Shown: piece after piece, positions 4,005-5,125 of the stretch
How positions within the stretch are numbered: the first letter of the stretch is position 1
Layout: each line of letters opens with the position of its first letter
Assembly (NCBI GenBank): GCA_021850745.1
Contig: JAJZKX010000162.1
Coordinates: 1 to 5,125, forward strand
DNA from: Thermoplasmata archaeon
GTDB taxonomy: Archaea > Thermoplasmatota > Thermoplasmata > Thermoplasmatales > Thermoplasmataceae
Direction of reading: 5' to 3'
DNA: 5,125 nt
The notes under the pieces: generated by a model
What the model was told of the DNA's origin: nothing
Databases searched by the model: none
What the model saw: only the letters and a program-made list of their open reading frames with translations
Position numbers and translations under genes: made by a program

Positions 4005-5125
4005 TGAGGTTCAGGTAGGCTTCCTCATATGATTTGTTTATGGCATCGGCCACACCATCGTAAGAAGTTCCCCTCTGAAGTTTGAAGGTAACCTTGATGC
4101 TGTTGGTAAGGTAGGTCTTGGTGAAAAAGAAACTTTTGAATTCAAGGATGCCCGCCTCACCCAATTTCTGGCCAAGCAGGTTGTCACCCTCCTTCATAAT
4201 GTCCTTGATGGGGACATCCACCGGAAAGCCCATAATTATGTTATTGCCCTGAGGCGCCCTGTTTTTCATTTCCCAGTAACCTTCCTCCAGAGCCACGTTT
4301 ATGGCGTGGGCAATCGAATTGTAATCATCCATTCTCCTGAAATCTATTAGCACTTTTACTGTGTTTGAATTGAATGCCTTGGCAAAGAAGAACATCTGGA
4401 AATTAACTAGGCCAATGTCGTCTTTCCTCTTTTCTATCCTTTCCCTTGCAATATCTATAATTCCCCTGATCTGGGCATCAACCGGGAGAGCAGCAGAAAC
4501 TGTTGCCCTTATGTTTGCATTGTAGCCCAGTATCTTGAACTCAGACTGTGAGAGAAGGGCTGTATTAGGGAGTTCCACAACATAACCATCAATGTCTTTC
4601 ACCTGGACAGTCAGCAGCTTGACATCAACAACCTCTCCCATTACCGGGTTATCGAACAGCCATGAAAAGTAGGAAACTTTGTCCTTCGGTTTGACAATCC
4701 CTGCACTGGCAAGAAGTAACCCCGACAACAGGCTGGATACCGTATTCTGAAGGGCAAACGATAGAATAAGGCCGCCAACGGTGCCGCCAATCAGTGCCCC
4801 TGTAAGGCTGACTCCGATGTATTCTAGAAATACTGCTATGGCGATGCCGTATACAACGGCCCTGAGAATTGTGTAGACCCCCCGGATATTGCGCTTCGTC
4901 CTTTTCTGTGATGTAATTTCTATTGTCTGCCTGATGCCGCGCAGTATTAAGAAAGCGAACCCGAAGATCACAGAAGCAGCAATTGCATCCTTGATGTATC
5001 GATCATATGTCTTAAGGAACGGATAGACTGTCTCTACTCTAGGATACAGAAAATACTGGAAAAAAACAAGTATGAAGATACCCAGGGAAATTATTCCAAT
5101 TGCTTTTAGAGTCTCTTTGCTATTC
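3979..5125 (-). CDS. MscS-family mechanosensitive ion channel, N-terminus beyond right edge
   Basis: This is a membrane channel that opens under membrane tension to release solutes on hypo-osmotic shock. The frame stays open to the window edge (381 codons visible), so the in-frame GTG at 4971 is internal: a membrane helix precedes it. Counting from codon 5124, membrane segments lie at about residues 9-28, 47-64 and 86-104, followed by the pore helix region 109-144 with the Gly/Ala-rich IGGTVGGLILSFALQNTVSS, matching the MscS TM3 signature. The beta domain follows (about 146-199: GEVVDVKLLTVQVKDIDGY, VVELPNTALL). The C-terminal alpha/beta region is unusual, with two similar units in tandem at about 214-289 and 301-376, where classical MscS has one. 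A true start and any extra N-terminal helices lie outside the window. Family assignment is secure. Confidence 0.93.
   Translation of the reverse strand, partial: NSKETLKAIGIISLGIFILVFFQYFLYPRVETVYPFLKTYDRYIKDAIAASVIFGFAFLILRGIRQTIEITSQKRTKRNIRGVYTILRAVVYGIAIAVFLEYIGVSLTGALIGGTVGGLILSFALQNTVSSLLSGLLLASAGIVKPKDKVSYFSWLFDNPVMGEVVDVKLLTVQVKDIDGYVVELPNTALLSQSEFKILGYNANIRATVSAALPVDAQIRGIIDIARERIEKRKDDIGLVNFQMFFFAKAFNSNTVKVLIDFRRMDDYNSIAHAINVALEEGYWEMKNRAPQGNNIIMGFPVDVPIKDIMKEGDNLLGQKLGEAGILEFKSFFFTKTYLTNSIKVTFKLQRGTSYDGVADAINKSYEEAYLNLKNKINTGQ
3997..4224 (-). repeat. Second copy of the duplicated C-terminal domain of the channel
   Basis: This segment encodes PVDVPIKDI to the end of YLNLKNK. It aligns without gaps to the copy at 4258-4485 over 76 residues, with about one third identical by my count and about 40 percent over the last 48. 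Shared landmarks are PVD, FFF-x-K, N-x-x-KV, AIN, EE and KN. Confidence 0.6.
4258..4485 (-). repeat. First copy of the duplicated C-terminal domain of the channel
   Basis: This segment encodes PVDAQIRGI through FFFAKAF, KVLIDFRRMDDY and HAINVALEEGYWEMKNR, directly after the beta domain and in the place of the single MscS alpha/beta domain. An 11-residue linker joins it to the second copy. Confidence 0.6.

Noticed and set aside
3979..4971. Channel gene starting at the GTG at 4971
   Set aside because: The frame continues open to the window edge and encodes a clear membrane helix upstream, and the GTG lies inside a second membrane segment.
1..5125. CRISPR array, tRNA, rRNA, intact insertion sequence or defence system
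   Set aside because: I saw no regularly spaced repeats, cloverleaf-like segments, transposase motifs or nuclease/helicase signatures on either strand.

Overview
This window reads as archaeal chromosome, most likely from the Thermoplasmata (Thermoplasma/Ferroplasma/Cuniculiplasma-like). The lineage is an inference. Several ATG codons have a TATA-like box A about 25-35 nt upstream and little or no leader, Arg is mostly AGG/AGA and Ile often ATA, and the small AbrB protein and HxlR regulator are of types common in archaea. No rRNA, tRNA, CRISPR array or intact mobile element is visible.

Left part (1-1356, minus strand): two overlapping genes of unknown function. The upstream one encodes 131 aa and has a box A placed for a leaderless or near-leaderless transcript. 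The second starts at a GTG inside the end of the first, 7 nt after a perfect GGAGGT, overlaps it by 8 nt, and runs off the left edge (at least 322 codons). They look translationally coupled, although a single frameshifted gene is possible.

Middle (1357-2494): a 374-nt gene-poor divergent region holds the minus-strand promoter, a perfect 8-bp inverted repeat just upstream of it, and a second inverted repeat built on GGCCGGA. It is followed by a stand-alone 60-aa SpoVT/AbrB DNA-binding protein (+). That gene converges on an HxlR-family winged-helix regulator (-) across a short spacer with two alternative hairpins. The HxlR gene is divergent from a pirin gene (+), and the shared 181-nt spacer carries candidate promoters, a TAG-N5-CTA dyad and a potentially structured pirin leader.

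Right part (2495-5125): pirin with all four cupin metal ligands, a single-domain cyclophilin peptidyl-prolyl isomerase (+), and a convergent MscS-family mechanosensitive channel (-) that is cut by the right edge and is longer than its first visible in-frame GTG would suggest. The channel's C-terminal region contains two similar copies of about 76 residues in tandem, the most unusual protein architecture in the window. A GGGCC/GGCCC hairpin followed by a T-rich tract separates the convergent cyclophilin and channel genes.

Functionally, the recognised genes suggest a stress and homeostasis neighbourhood: a redox or electrophile-type regulator beside pirin, a folding catalyst, and an osmotic safety valve. 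They are mostly single-gene transcription units rather than one operon. The only clearly co-transcribed pair is the unknown one at the left.
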